This document shows positions 14,567-26,101 of a DNA stretch of 64,000 bases, one piece after another; position 1 is the stretch's first letter, and each line of letters starts with the position of its first letter. The notes below the pieces were generated by a model that did not search any database, was not told where the DNA came from, and was given only the letters and a program-made list of their open reading frames with translations. A program made the translations under genes and the position numbers. Origin of the DNA: Pseudoscleropodium purum (Eukaryota; Streptophyta; Bryopsida; Hypnales; Brachytheciaceae); contig OZ017795.1 in the NCBI GenBank assembly GCA_963969395.1, positions 37,553,063 through 37,617,062 on the forward strand, in the 5' to 3' direction.

Positions 14567-16753
14567 TCACTGCTTTGCAGCGAACTGGAGAGGAATGACT
14601 GGGACGAGGTAGTTGTTATGTGAAGAATCAAAAGTTTTGAAGTTCCCAGCAGATCCAGACGTCTGTGCACGGAGCAAAGCAGCTCGCTTTGCTTGTTGCC
14701 CGTCAGCATACTTTTGAGCTTGTCCAGCTTCATGCCTTCGCAAATTGACCTGAAACATAAACAAAAGAGTACTCCAGTTAGTAAAGAGTATCACATAAGT
14801 CATGCAAAGATTCTACAACAATCATTAACAGGGCATCACATGACAAGACAAGAGAAGTAATCCTTAAAGGGATATGACCTAGTTATAGAAATCTGTACCT
14901 CGGGTCGTCGGCCTAGGTGACGAGGCTCCGGTGCTCCCGTATTGGAATGCGGAGACCTACAGCATCCTCTAATTTTCATTAGGACCTAAATCGCACCCAA
15001 AAAGATCACCAGATCGTTCTCGAGTAGTAGCGTAACGCCACTTTTGAGAATAATACCAAATAAGTGTCATAAAGAGCAAAGCAGATCAAAGCTACGCCAT
15101 GTGAAGGAAATGGATCATTCGCTTGAGGAGCTCACTTGTTCAATTTGAGCTCAACTTTGAAAAAAATTGTCAAAGGTTTTCTTTCATGTCAATTCAAAGA
15201 GTGCTCAAGAGGGGTTCTCTAGAATCTTATGACGCAAGTTCCACACAGACATTGCATGTGATTAATGACTGCAATGACTGAAACCAGGAGGAACTGAACA
15301 GTACCTTCCAGGTTTGGAGGATCCACCAACACCATGCTGATCACCGGCTAAATCCGCTGTAACACACAAAAATATCTTTTCAAGGATGCTCACATTTCAA
15401 AGAAAAAGCCAATCGTTCGAAACAAATGAAATTAGAATGGAAATGACGGATGCAAAAGAAATATTTCATTAGGGTTTGTCAGAGTGTAAGACTTGACTTC
15501 TGCAAAAGGAGGCAACTCAGAAAGACGAGACCTCAAAACTATATGTGACGGCAAGTATTTCTGACAAGAGTTTGGATCGTAGGGTTTAGGGTTCATCATT
15601 CCATACCTTTTCCTGACGACCGGAGTGCCACCCGCTCTCTGAAACTCCCTGGAGCTCCTGGGGATGCACCCGGAGTTCCCGGGCTCGAGAGGGAGGGAGA
15701 TGGGATCGCAGCCGTTCCAAACCCTGGTGGTCCTCCTGAACCATCTCTCTTCGTTTCTGCTTGAGGACGACTGCTCTGTCAAGCAAAAACCAGAAGTTAG
15801 CTTCACCCTAAAACCCTAAACCCAAACTGACGGGATAAGAGACTCTGGTAGTACCTCAACGCTTGCACTCAAAAACTTCATACTGAGATATCATGCTTAA
15901 TTATCAACCAAATCATTTTGAGCAATATCTATTGGAAAGTAACTGATATGTGCTTTCACTGAGCTAAAATACGCCACCTAACTCAAAGATTTGAGATCAT
16001 ATGAGCGATTGAAGGTGCACAGCAAAAATGCCAGCAGACCATCCAGAGAGTCAACAGCCAGTTCGTTTTGTTGAGACGTCTTTCTCATCTGGTTCAAATC
16101 ATGCCAGTCATAGCTTGTTGGAAAGCAGATAACGATGCGCTTCTAATATTACCAATATTCTGAATTTCAATCACAGCGAAGTCCACTAGCTAGAGTTTCA
16201 GTACCGCCAGCAAGGGTGTCATACCCGCCGTCCCGGTGTAATCTCCACTTCCATTCACTTCTCACATGGAACCACCCAAATTGAAGCAAACCCCTAATTA
16301 CCATAATCCAATATACCAAACAATTCCTAAACCCCAGTCACGGGTTCCACAAGATGATCTCCCCAAATTTCATTCCATCGCCTTCAAGATCTCAAGATCC
16401 TGCCATTCCTAATCGTCCCTCGAGAACAAAGCTATCCCCTTGAAACGCAACAAGAGCGTTCGCCAATTTAGGGTTTATTGCCGTTCGATTGATTCACCAA
16501 ATCCAAGTACGAGACAAATTCATCGGATTCCAAAGAGCAAGATAAAAAAGAAGCCGTGAACTTACGCAGTCGTTTTGCCCAGACGACGGCGATGCGGCAA
16601 CACGGTGACATTATTAGTCTCGGCCGTCACACCGATCGAGTCCGCGGTACTTGCTAGCACTGCTCCACCGGCAGCGCTGTTGCCCCCCAAGCTCCCCGTG
16701 GACGCGCTGGAAGTCGGCGGCGAGGGCGCGGAATTCGCTTGCTGCTGCTCCAT
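14567..16753 (-). CDS. Five-exon gene, 215-residue Pro/Ser/Gly-rich protein of unknown function
   Basis: Exons (transcript order): 16753-16566, 15773-15607, 15356-15305, 14956-14899, 14749-14567. All introns have GT donors and AG acceptors, and the phases (2,1,2,0) join without a stop to give 215 residues. Residues 1-62, starting MEQQQANSAPSPPTSSAST, are Ser/Ala/Gly-rich and end in PHRRRLGKTT. Exon 2 is a Pro/Gly/Ser run ending FRERVALRSSGK. Exons 3 and 4 encode only 16-19 whole codons each. The last 60 residues are charged and likely helical (VNLRRHEAGQAQKYADGQ, then KRAALLRAQ) and end with NFKTFDSSHNNYLVPVIP and FAAKQ. The C-terminal block looks like the conserved part. The protein is probably intrinsically disordered and perhaps nuclear given its basic clusters, which is inference. 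I do not recognise the family. Exon 1 is CpG-rich. The weakest join is the exon 2 acceptor (AGAG followed by C), chosen because it keeps the frame. Confidence 0.7.
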
Positions 16754-17411
16754 CGCACCGCCCACACAACTTCCCTGCAATGGACCAACCTGAGACTTCT
16801 ACGTAGCACTAATTGCGCGTCCCAAAGCAAATCTCCGACGGATTCTGCATCGCAAATGCACCGTGATGCGCAGTAGCTCAGTCACATCGCAACATTTGGA
16901 ACGCAATCACACAAAAGATTGCAAGCTCGTCACGAAGTTAGGCACCGGCATCAAATCTTCCTTTGGAAGGAGGGGACAGTGTAGAGCAGGGGAAGGAAGA
17001 GACTGGATGAATGTGTGTATGAATGAGATCCTTGGATCTCGTTCATGCTTGAAAGCGTCCACAGCTCAGAGTTTGCTTGATACACGCCCAAAATGGTTGT
17101 GCTGAGGGTATCATGATTGTACCCGGATCCGCCAAATCTGTACCCGGTGGGTCTCAGGCAAATATAATGGCTACCACAGTGGGCCAGGGAGGATTGACCC
17201 GTCAAAGGGTAAACGTAAAAATTGCCCCCTATTTTGTGCCACTCAAATTTAGTACTTCATCATGCCTCATAGCTAATTTGGGGCCTCTGATTGCAAATAT
17301 GAATTCTGAATTTACAAATTTTATCAATTGTGGAAAATAAAAAAATTTCAATGTTTTCTTCAAGGATAAAACATGGGGCAAAATAGGGGGCAATTTTCCC
17401 TAACCCTATCC

Positions 17412-17960
17412 CAACGTGCTCTATACCATTGTCATGGTCAAAATAAAAGTGAAAGTAATTTTTTAATATTTTAAAACCAAAAATAACTCAAAAATTCATA
17501 ACATTCACATTGTAGGTCCGAACACTATGAAACAAAGCTTGTGCATCCCTCCTTGTCAAGGGCTTTTTGACAATACTAAGAATGTGATTAGAGGATACAT
17601 GGTTCAAGAGATTCCAATGTAACATTAGAAGATTTTCAACTGCATTGTAGGGCTACAAGTTCCTTGAGGTTTTTAGACCCTAGGAATTCGTTACACTTGT
17701 TGTCTTATGTGGCACAACGATTGCCATGTCATTAGAAAAAATATTTTTGAAAAATTTCAACTTTTTTTTTTTCATTTTAAAATTCTTCAAAAAAAACATT
17801 TCAAAAAATAAAATAAAAAAATTTGACAATGGTTGTTCCTTGGTTGTTGGGGGGATAGCAATAGGAATGACCTTGAAACAACCTTCTCAACCCCATGAAA
17901 ATTCTCTAATGCAAACGAAAGAAACAAAAAAAATAGCCTAACTTAAGGTAATGTGTGGAT
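17412..17960 (+). repeat. Dispersed repeat, copy interrupted by a MITE
   Basis: Positions 17412-17622 and 17912-17960 together match 8686-8935. The 289 bases between them (17623-17911) are absent from the other copy, so this copy was hit by a MITE. Confidence 0.6.
17623..17911. mobile_element. MITE, copy 1 of a local family
   Basis: It begins CATTAGAAGATTTTC and ends with the inverted counterpart GAAAATTCTCTAATG. It lacks coding capacity. The interior holds GTGGCACAACGATTGCC, shared with the copies at 19381 and 22460, and a long T-rich/A-rich fold. The uninterrupted repeat at 8686-8935 gives the empty site. A target duplication is not clear at either end, so the superfamily is unresolved. 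Confidence 0.7.
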
Positions 17961-18305
17961 GGATTTTTCTCCATTGGGCTTTGTCTTGCAATCATTTTTG
18001 TTCTTACAATTTGTTTTCGTGAGAGTTCTTATTTTGGATTTAGCATTTGTGAAGGATAAAAATGTCAATTACTATCCCTTGAAAAGATGCAAACATCCTT
18101 GTTCAAACTCAATTTGTCTCCCTCACCCCAATAAAATCCAAAGTTGTTGATCACACATCACAAAAAAATCCCCCCTTCCAATGCCATTGATCTTCTAGAA
18201 AATCCCAAGTTATTGATGTTGATCTTTTGATGCCATTGAAGAAGGGTCGTTGGATCTAGAAAAGGGCTCCATGGATGAAAATCCAAGCCATTGATTTGGA
18301 ATTTG

Positions 18306-18422
18306 AATACAAATATGAATATGGTACTAATACAAAAGATGGATATGGATATGGATACAAATACAAAGATGGATATAGATATAGATATACAAAATGGAGA
18401 ATTGGATACAAATACGGATACA
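18306..18422. repeat. GATATG-type microsatellite
   Basis: Imperfect hexamer repeats (GGATATGGATATGGATAC, ATATAGATATAGATATAC). Both strands stay open through it and encode Tyr-rich or Ser/Ile-rich low-complexity peptides, which are by-products of the repeat, not genes. Confidence 0.8.
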
Positions 18423-18429
18423 ACAATAT

Positions 18430-19380
18430 AGCAATATCCCATATCAATTGTATATCCTATTATGATTTGAAATTACAAATAGGAGGTTGGTTGGTTTGGA
18501 TTTGGTGGTGGTTAGGATTGGGGTTTGGAATAAGGGGGAAATTTTTAAAAATATTCAAATTGGGTTTAATTAAATCCAAGCACATGTAACCTTTGCCTTA
18601 CTATCCCTATCCACTCAAAAGACAAGTAAAAAAAATGCATGCTGTGAAGTCTTGGAGAGGAGATGTCGAGGTATGAGATTTAGAGATGATGACATCAAGA
18701 AGTTATTTGATGCTAGATGTTTGGTTGCATTGTTTTGATGTTTGGTGAAGATGATTGATTATTGTTGCTTTGGAATCTCATCTTGATATCTAGGATTCTT
18801 TTTAATTTGACGTATGAGCAAGTGATTGATTATGTATTAGAGCAAAAATTTTGAAATTTTACAAACTCTTGTATGAGAGAGAGATTTGTAAGGAATTATC
18901 AATTCATAGTGCATATAGTTGAACTTTCAAAATTATCTTGGCTATCTTAGTTTCTAGTTGGTTTTGTCTAATGCCAATTATTCTTGTGTCTACTTTCTAT
19001 CATATCAAATCTACAGCTCCACAACTTTCTTAGTATGTCTTCTTTAATTTACTTCTTTTTTAATTTCTTGAGCACTTCTTGTATTCTTGGTTGTGTTGCA
19101 CTATTTCTATATGGTAAGGTTTTCAAGTCCCAAGTCCCATGGCTCATTTGTTATTGCAATGTCTAAATAGAGATATTCAAATGAGAAAATGGTTGAACTA
19201 GAGGTTGGATAGGTTGGAGTTTAAGTTCAAATGTATGCCATCTACAAAACCTTAAGACCAAGATTAACCAAAGAACTTCCTTTGATGGGATATTTGTAAT
19301 GAGGTGTTCAACTTTCTTCATACATTTGATGTTGTATAGAAGAGTATTGTACTCAGATAGTAGGTTTGGTTGTGTCTATC
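18430..19380. other. Intergenic DNA between MITE copies
   Basis: No supported gene. A 60-codon frame near 19.0-19.2 kb is low-complexity. Nothing else recognised. Confidence 0.45.
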
Positions 19381-19684
19381 CATTAGAGGATTTCTAGACC
19401 CTTGGGAGGGTTGTTTCAAGTAGCTACGTCGTGAACTGTCCCCCCTTTAGTTTTTAGGGAACGGTTGTTTCCAACCAAATTTTTTTTTAAATAAAAATAA
19501 AAATAAAAATAAAATTTAGTCTTCAAATGAAGAAAAAAATTGGGAAAAAAAAATATTTTTTTTGGACGTGGCAATCGTTGTGCCACGTCAATGAGCTACC
19601 ACGCCCCCTTGTGCCCCCCCTGTAAGGCAATTTCCACAGTCTAGGAACTTACAACCCTCCTGGGGGCCCATAAATCCTCTAATG
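19381..19684. mobile_element. MITE, copy 2 of a local family
   Basis: Terminal inverted repeats of about 33 bp: the left begins CATTAGAGGATTTCTAGACC and the right, reversed, CATTAGAGGATTTATGGGCC. Both continue into GGAGGGTTGT. The core GTGGCAATCGTTGTGCCACG is the reverse complement of the core in the 17623 copy and forms a short hairpin of its own. There is an internal AAAT-rich microsatellite at about 19487-19520. No coding capacity. Confidence 0.75.
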
Positions 19685-20933
19685 TTTTAAGTGGATAGTG
19701 TCAAATGTGCATTGCAAATGAATGTGAATTCACATTGCAATGTGCATTGGAGGCAATTTAAATATTTTTTTAAGAATCACCACCCCTTCTCTCCAAGCCA
19801 AACCCTAATCCTAACCTTCACCCAAACCCTAATCTAAATCCAAAACAAATCCAAATCCTAATCGATCCCTATTTGTAATTTCCAAATGTAATATGTACAA
19901 AAAATATATAGATTAACTTTTGTATTTTCAGATCCATAGCGTTTTCAATATTTGTATCGTATTTCTATATCCATACCATTTTGTATTTCTAAATTGGCTG
20001 AAATTCACCTTTGCAGTACCAACAATTGAGATGCCTAAATACAGATCTACAATAGGGAGTGGAGGCGGGATTTATTTTTAACTCAATTGACGACTCTTGG
20101 AGGTGGGAAGAAGCCAAAACACGCACATGTGATTTTACAATAATAGAAATCTAAAAATGAATTTGAAATCTAAATCTATGGCAAGGTATGGAGGTGGGAT
20201 TTTTTTTTGAACAAGATCGACAACTCTTGTTGTGTCTTTGGGGTAGGAAGAGACCAAAATTGTTGTGCATATAATCACAATAGATAGTAGGTTTGGCTTA
20301 AATTAATTTTTTTAAAGTGTTGAATTTTTTACTTAATTCTGAGACTAATTAGCCAAATCTACAAATAAATGTAGAGATGGTTTGCCAAAAATCCAATAAA
20401 AATCATTAATGGAATTAAATATCAATTGTTATTTGACCATCTACGACCAAGAATTTAGATGGTGGAATGAAGCAATTACTTCATCGACATTTTGAGAGAA
20501 CATTGGGTTGAGAAGTTGTTATATAATGAAATCCATTGTCTGTCATGAATCCTTAAAAGGTATGGAAGCTGACTTATTTTTTACTAGGGACCTATTCTTG
20601 TTACATAAGCTACTTTCTTTCCAATTAGCAAGAGAAAAATAATGATTTTATATGGCTACAGTCTTGGTTGATTTTACAACCAACCCATTGTTGGAAATAA
20701 GAAGACCTATATGACAAGAATAGATCGAATAGAATCTCCAACTAAATAATTCATAGTAATTATGTTTTGAGAAATTCTAAAAAAATATGAAATCCTTTTA
20801 AACCTTATTTTTGTACATAGAAAAATTTTGCACTCAAAACTTGTGCTCGAAATATGAATAGTTACTTAGGTGGTTGGAAATGGATCAACTCTCTTATAGG
20901 ACAAATTTAAAGATGAGAGCTTGATCATTCATT
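19685..20933. other. Intergenic DNA, no gene seen
   Basis: Contains degenerate AACCCTAA words around 19800-19860 and otherwise AT-rich sequence. No open frame worth reporting. Confidence 0.45.
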
Positions 20934-21326
20934 GTCAAAACACAAGAATTGTGTTCAATGTAGATCTTCATACTTCATTTTGGTATAGGTAAAATAAATG
21001 TTTTCAAAGAAAAGTTGGCCTAAGAAAAGTTGTTAAATCAAGTTAAATTTCATTTTTAAAAACCCATTTGAAATTTTAAGCTTGCAAAAAAAAGCTATGG
21101 CCAAAATTCAAAGAAGATGTTTGAAAATGTCAAAGAAAATTTTCCTTCTAAATTTTGGCCATAACTTTTGATTGGAAGCTCAAAATCTCAAATGGGTTTT
21201 AAAAAATGAAATTTAACTTGATTTAACAACTTTTTTTAGTTCAAAGTTTTTTGGAAAAAATTATTCTACTAATTATGCCGAAATGAGGTTTGAAGTTTTA
21301 CATTGAACACAATTTTTACTTTTGAC
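20934..21326. repeat. 393-bp foldback (long inverted repeat)
   Basis: The left arm begins GTCAAAACACAAGAATTGTG and the right arm, reversed, begins GTCAAAAGTAAAAATTGTG. The arms pair for about 170 bases with mismatches, including an almost identical inner block (TGTTAAATCAAGTTAAATTT against its complement), and leave a loop of roughly 40-50 bases near 21115-21150. Sequence related to the right arm and its downstream flank recurs at about 47190-47370 inside the CACTA element. It could be a foldback MITE or a source of hairpin RNA. No coding content. Confidence 0.75.
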
Positions 21327-22459
21327 TTAACTATGAGTAGTTGAGTTCCTACCAGTTCTAATTTACATATCCTACAAGGGTTGTTTTACCTCCTACCTCT
21401 CCATGTGTATAAACGCTTGTCTTCTTAACTTTGACCAATCATAGAAAATAGCTTTTGAATCAATGTGAGGTGATTGCCAAAGCTTTTTAATTCTTAAAAT
21501 TTAATGATAAAGCTTTCAAAAATAATATTTTAAAGTGACAACGTTTATATTGGACTTAAATTAAATATTTGTCGCGAAAGTACCAAACTTGCTATTTTGA
21601 GTACAATATTAAAAGGTAAAGATATTGTTTTCTCTCATGAATGGAAGCAAAATCATATCTTTTGATATTGTAAGATCTCTTTTTGGTAAACATCTAGTCA
21701 TGTTCTAATCATTCCATAATTTTTGGTTTGTCTTCAAGATACAAATATCATCCAAGATATAGACACTAACTAGGACCTTGTAGATATAAATTTCTTGCTA
21801 GGTAACACAAATTCAATGTTATAGGGTGAGATTACAACAATCCAACAAGCTTTGAGTGCATCATTGCTTAGATATACCTAAATAAAACCTATTCCATGAT
21901 TACTAGATCTTTTGGAGGAGTTTAATGGTTAAGTTACAAGGAAAAAGTGCATGGTTTGAAGCACTGGACAATGCATGTTCATATTTATAATTGCTTAGTC
22001 TATCGATTGGCAATGTAATTCCTGTTTATGAAGGGTTTTAGTAGAAGATATGACTCTCTCAAGACACTATCATACATTATCCATTGTGGATATAGTGATA
22101 CAAACTCTAATAACATAAAAAACCATGATAAAGAAGAATATCTAATCACTACAATCCCTATTAATCCTCATCTCAAGTCTCACTTTGATCCTATTTCTTG
22201 CTCATCCAAGGGAAACTCTACGTCTCACATTAACCTCAAGTTATTTAATCCTTAAGACTCTTCAAGAAGATAACTAATTCTATTGATTCCTTTGTCTTTT
22301 ATGCAAGACAAGTTTTCATGTAGGTTATTTAACCTCACTTACCTTATTTATATATATATATATAATGTTTTAAGTTTGTGTGCATAAGTATGCTGGAAGT
22401 AATTTGGATATTTTGCTAAACATCTTATAAATAATTGAATTCAAATATGCTTCAATTTG
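21327..22459. other. Intergenic DNA, no gene seen
   Basis: AT-rich. Includes a short TA microsatellite near 22350. A 75-codon frame at 22.0-22.3 kb has no recognisable features. Confidence 0.45.
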
Positions 22460-22727
22460 CATTAGAAGATTTTAGGGGGTTCCAGAAGTCTACAAGTTAT
22501 TAGTGCTGGGAATTCAAATCTATAGTGATAGTGCAGTGGTTTGATGTGGTCGAGACCCTGCCATGTCATTGTCCAAATTTTTTTTTTCAACTTTGTTTTG
22601 CATTTGAAAAATTCAATTTTTTTTCTATTGAATTTTTTGAATTTTTTTTCCTAACAGCAAGCTGTTCTCTTTGTTGCGGGAAACAAGCCCGAAACATGCT
22701 TCTGAAGTCCCCCCAAATCTTCTAATG
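22460..22727. mobile_element. MITE, copy 3 of a local family
   Basis: The left end is CATTAGAAGATTTTAGGGGG and the reversed right end CATTAGAAGATTTGGGGGGA. The interior has a degenerate form of the family core (TGTGGTCGAGACCCTGCCAT) and T-rich stretches. No coding capacity. Confidence 0.75.
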
Positions 22728-24929
22728 TAGCAGCTAAACTCAAAAAGACTTATGCAAAGGACTCTAACATGGGGATCAACCATTTGCAAATAATTAATGT
22801 TTTGAAGGGCATATACAATGGTATCTTCATTGCTATCTATGACATATGTACAATTCTTGTGTAATTAAATGATATTCTACATGACTTATACACATGTGGT
22901 ATATAATAATATTATTACACTTTGACCTATATCTAATGTACAAATATATATACAAGTACATGCATATTGTACAAATATGGATATACTTTGGCCTATATAA
23001 GTACTCTACTTGACAATGGAGAGGACAAAGTAGTTATATAGGAAGTCTTTGCTATCTAAAAGTCTATCTTTATTTACGCTAGTATAGCTGTGTCCATCTA
23101 ATTATTGCAACCTCTTACTTACAAATCTATCTAGTACAAATTTGTACTACTTATCTAAAAGTATGTGAGAAAAATTTCAAAAACTTTGACCACACGGATT
23201 GAAAGATTCTAACATTTGAAGTTAGGAAAAAAAGTTTTATTCCAACCTTGCCTGACAAGGCTAGCAGACTTTAACTCCTCCTAAAGTGAGATTTTTACAC
23301 TATATATGGACAGTTATTTGTTTGATATTTGCATCTTGTATCACATAATTAATATACCTTCCAAATTTCAAAATCATCAAAGGAGTTTTGCACATGTTGC
23401 CCAAAGCTACCCAAATTGCCTCCAAAGTTTAGGGCATTGTAACTTTTGATCTGGGCACCCAATTACAAAAAAATTATATTCCTATTAAGGGTGTACTTGT
23501 TCACATCTTGTGTCAAAAATTTAAGAACATCCATTAAAAATGACTTCATATGCACCTACCCAAGTTCAATAGTCATTTGGTCCTTTACAGATTAAAAAAA
23601 AATGACCATTGCAATTTTGAACCCTAGTACATTTTTTGACTAACCTCTTCATTTGGAAGTTCCGGTAATATAAAGATGTATCATTAAAAAATCACTTTGA
23701 GAAATAATAAGCTATTGATTTGTGAAGAAGAGTAGATTTTGAAATATGTATTACAATTATTTCATCCCACTCTCTTGGTTTGAAATAATTCATAAGCTAC
23801 TAATATTTGTTACCCTCCTTGGTAAGTTGTTGTTAACAATTCAATCCAAGAACTCATATAGTTCAAAGTACGAATATGGACCTTTAATACCATGTACATA
23901 ATCTAATATTCACTTGTAGATATTCAAATAGAAATAGTAAATTTTCAAAAGTAAAACATGAAAAAGATCTTTTTGTATTATTGTTGGGAATTTCTTAAAT
24001 CAAAGCTTGAAGATGGCTTTCTTATGTCATGTAGTTGCATCTTTGAATAGTCTTCACCAAGATTCAAAACCATTAACTATAGGGTTTTTTAATTTACAAC
24101 CACAAGTAAATTGAAAACATTTACCTTGACAATGAATCAAAACACTTTATATCACTAAATGAACACCCTAGAAGTAAATATAATAACAATCTAAATGTGA
24201 GATGACTTAGAACATTGCCAACAATACGACAAATAAACTCTCTGTAATGTTTTTGGATTAGAATAGTTCAATTCATACTTAACCCTATTCAAATTATTCT
24301 CTTTTGCAAGGCAAAAATTGCATTTTTGCCAATATTAATTTGCCAATTGAACAAAAACTACTTATTCTTCTACAAATAATTCATTGACTTAGCAATTATG
24401 GTAATTCTTTTTGCTTCAACTAACTAGAAGACTCCAATTGGTTTAAAGTCAAAACATGTTCTAAAGGTGGAGCAATTAACAATTCATCGTCAAAAACAAT
24501 TACTTTGTGTTTTGCCAATATGAAGTTTTTGGTAGATCATTGAAGGTGCTCTTGAGGTAAGTACATCCAAAATTACATTGTATCTAAAAGTGCTATTTCA
24601 ACAAATCTTCCCTTTGTGTACATCTTGCAAATCAAGTTGTACCTATTATATAAGAAACAATTCTTAAACATCTATCCATCTACCAAAAAAATCTTTGACT
24701 TTTAGTAACTTTTGTATACATAAAATTGTGTGCACCTAGAAGAGACACTCTCCTAAATGCACCACCTAAATTTCAAGCTTATGTTGCTTCCAAGTGCATA
24801 CATCTTATCCAAATGTTGCATTCTTTGGTGCATTGGAACCTCCTTTCAATTGCCAATAAGAAAATATAAAAATTTGAACAACCTAATAATATTAATGGTG
24901 CCAATAGAAAAAACAGTGTCCCTACCTTA
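22728..24929. other. AT-rich intergenic DNA, no gene seen
   Basis: About 2.2 kb without a supported frame, terminal repeat or RNA gene. Confidence 0.45.
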
Positions 24930-25545
24930 CTCCCTAAATGCCAAGGCTTTTTTGAGCTTCTTGGAATTGCTTAAATTAAGCAAGAAAGCCAACGTTTTCA
25001 TAAGTTTTGTCAATTTTTTTAAAATTGTAATTGTACAAATTCAAACTAAACATGTTATAATTCACATAGGAAAGAAAACACAACAATATCACTTATGCAT
25101 TGAAAGATTATAATGTTTGATGAATGTGTTAAAACTATGAAAGTAATTAGAAGTCTATCAATTTCTTCACATATCAAACCTATAAAATTGGTCACCAAAA
25201 AATATAAGCTTAAAGACATAACATGTATAGCTCCAATCAAATTATGATGTCTCAAAATCTATTGTATAATTTTTTTGAATGAATTTATAAAGTGATTTTT
25301 GAAGCTCCAAGAGCCCTCAATACTAGGAGCCCTCAATACTAGAAAATCAAGATTTGCAGTGGCCACCCATGCATAAAATCTTGAATAAAAAAATCATAAT
25401 CATTCATTTTAAAAATCGAATTCCTGATGCTAAAACTAGACTTCAATGAGAATTTGTCGAAAATATAATATACTAACAATAGTAACTAGATAAGTTTCTA
25501 TTTAACTTCAAAGTTTAGTCTGCATCAAAATTTGGTGCCTGGTTG
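24930..25545 (+). repeat. Dispersed repeat, copy A (partner at 48206)
   Basis: The block from CCCTAAATGCCAAGGC to TTTGGTGCCTGG is collinear with 48206-48850 in the same orientation. Shared landmarks are AATTGTACAAATTCAAACTA, CAACAATATCACTTATG, GGTCACCAAAAAATAT and GATGCTAAAACTAGACTTCA. The copies are clearly diverged with small indels. A 118-codon frame that ends at 25113 overlaps it but has no matching frame in the other copy. Confidence 0.75.
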
Positions 25546-25559
25546 GACCGCTTCTACTG

Positions 25560-26101
25560 TTTGGAGTGGCAAGTAGGTTACATAAAATCAGCGTTATCAG
25601 ACTCTTCAGAGCACGGCCAGTGTGATCCCCTCTCCCGTCGGTTCACATAAATATCTTGAGCTGTAAGCATCAGAGCTATCTCAGACCTTGACAGAATCAG
25701 CTGTGAGCCTGTGACTACTTCAGAAGGGCCAGTTCTAAGTAAAGGGTTTAGAAACGACATAAGGACGATACAGAAGCCAGAAGGCCACAGACCGAACTCT
25801 AGACCTTAATACACAATTCTACTGCTGACTATTAATCAAACGCAAACTGCATCATCTTCAGCAAAGAAATACGGAAATAGATGATCAAGTAACCTCACCA
25901 TCAAGACCCCAATTCTAATGTGTCCTGAGCAGACTCACTAACAGCAGCAGAGGCAGCGTCGCAAAAAAAGTTCAGAAAAATCAACATATGAAAAGGTCTT
26001 CCATAGAGTGGAATTATTTACAAAATAAATAATCCAGAGTACAACTTCGTCGCCTAAGTTTACAGATCAACACAGGGTCGAAAAGCACATCTACATCTCG
26101 T
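25560..26101 (-). other. Probable 3' untranslated region of the SEC12-like gene
   Basis: Base composition rises sharply at 25.55 kb and stays gene-like up to the stop codon at 26102. Frames here are short and not splice-compatible with the gene. I did not find a clear AATAAA-type signal. Confidence 0.4.

Noticed and set aside
18158..18589. Tyr-rich and Ile/Ser-rich frames on both strands
   Set aside because: They are translations of the GATATG microsatellite.
19800..19862. Interstitial telomeric repeat (AACCCTAA words)
   Set aside because: The words are scattered and degenerate, and AAACCCTAA also occurs as a common promoter and intron word near both minus-strand genes.
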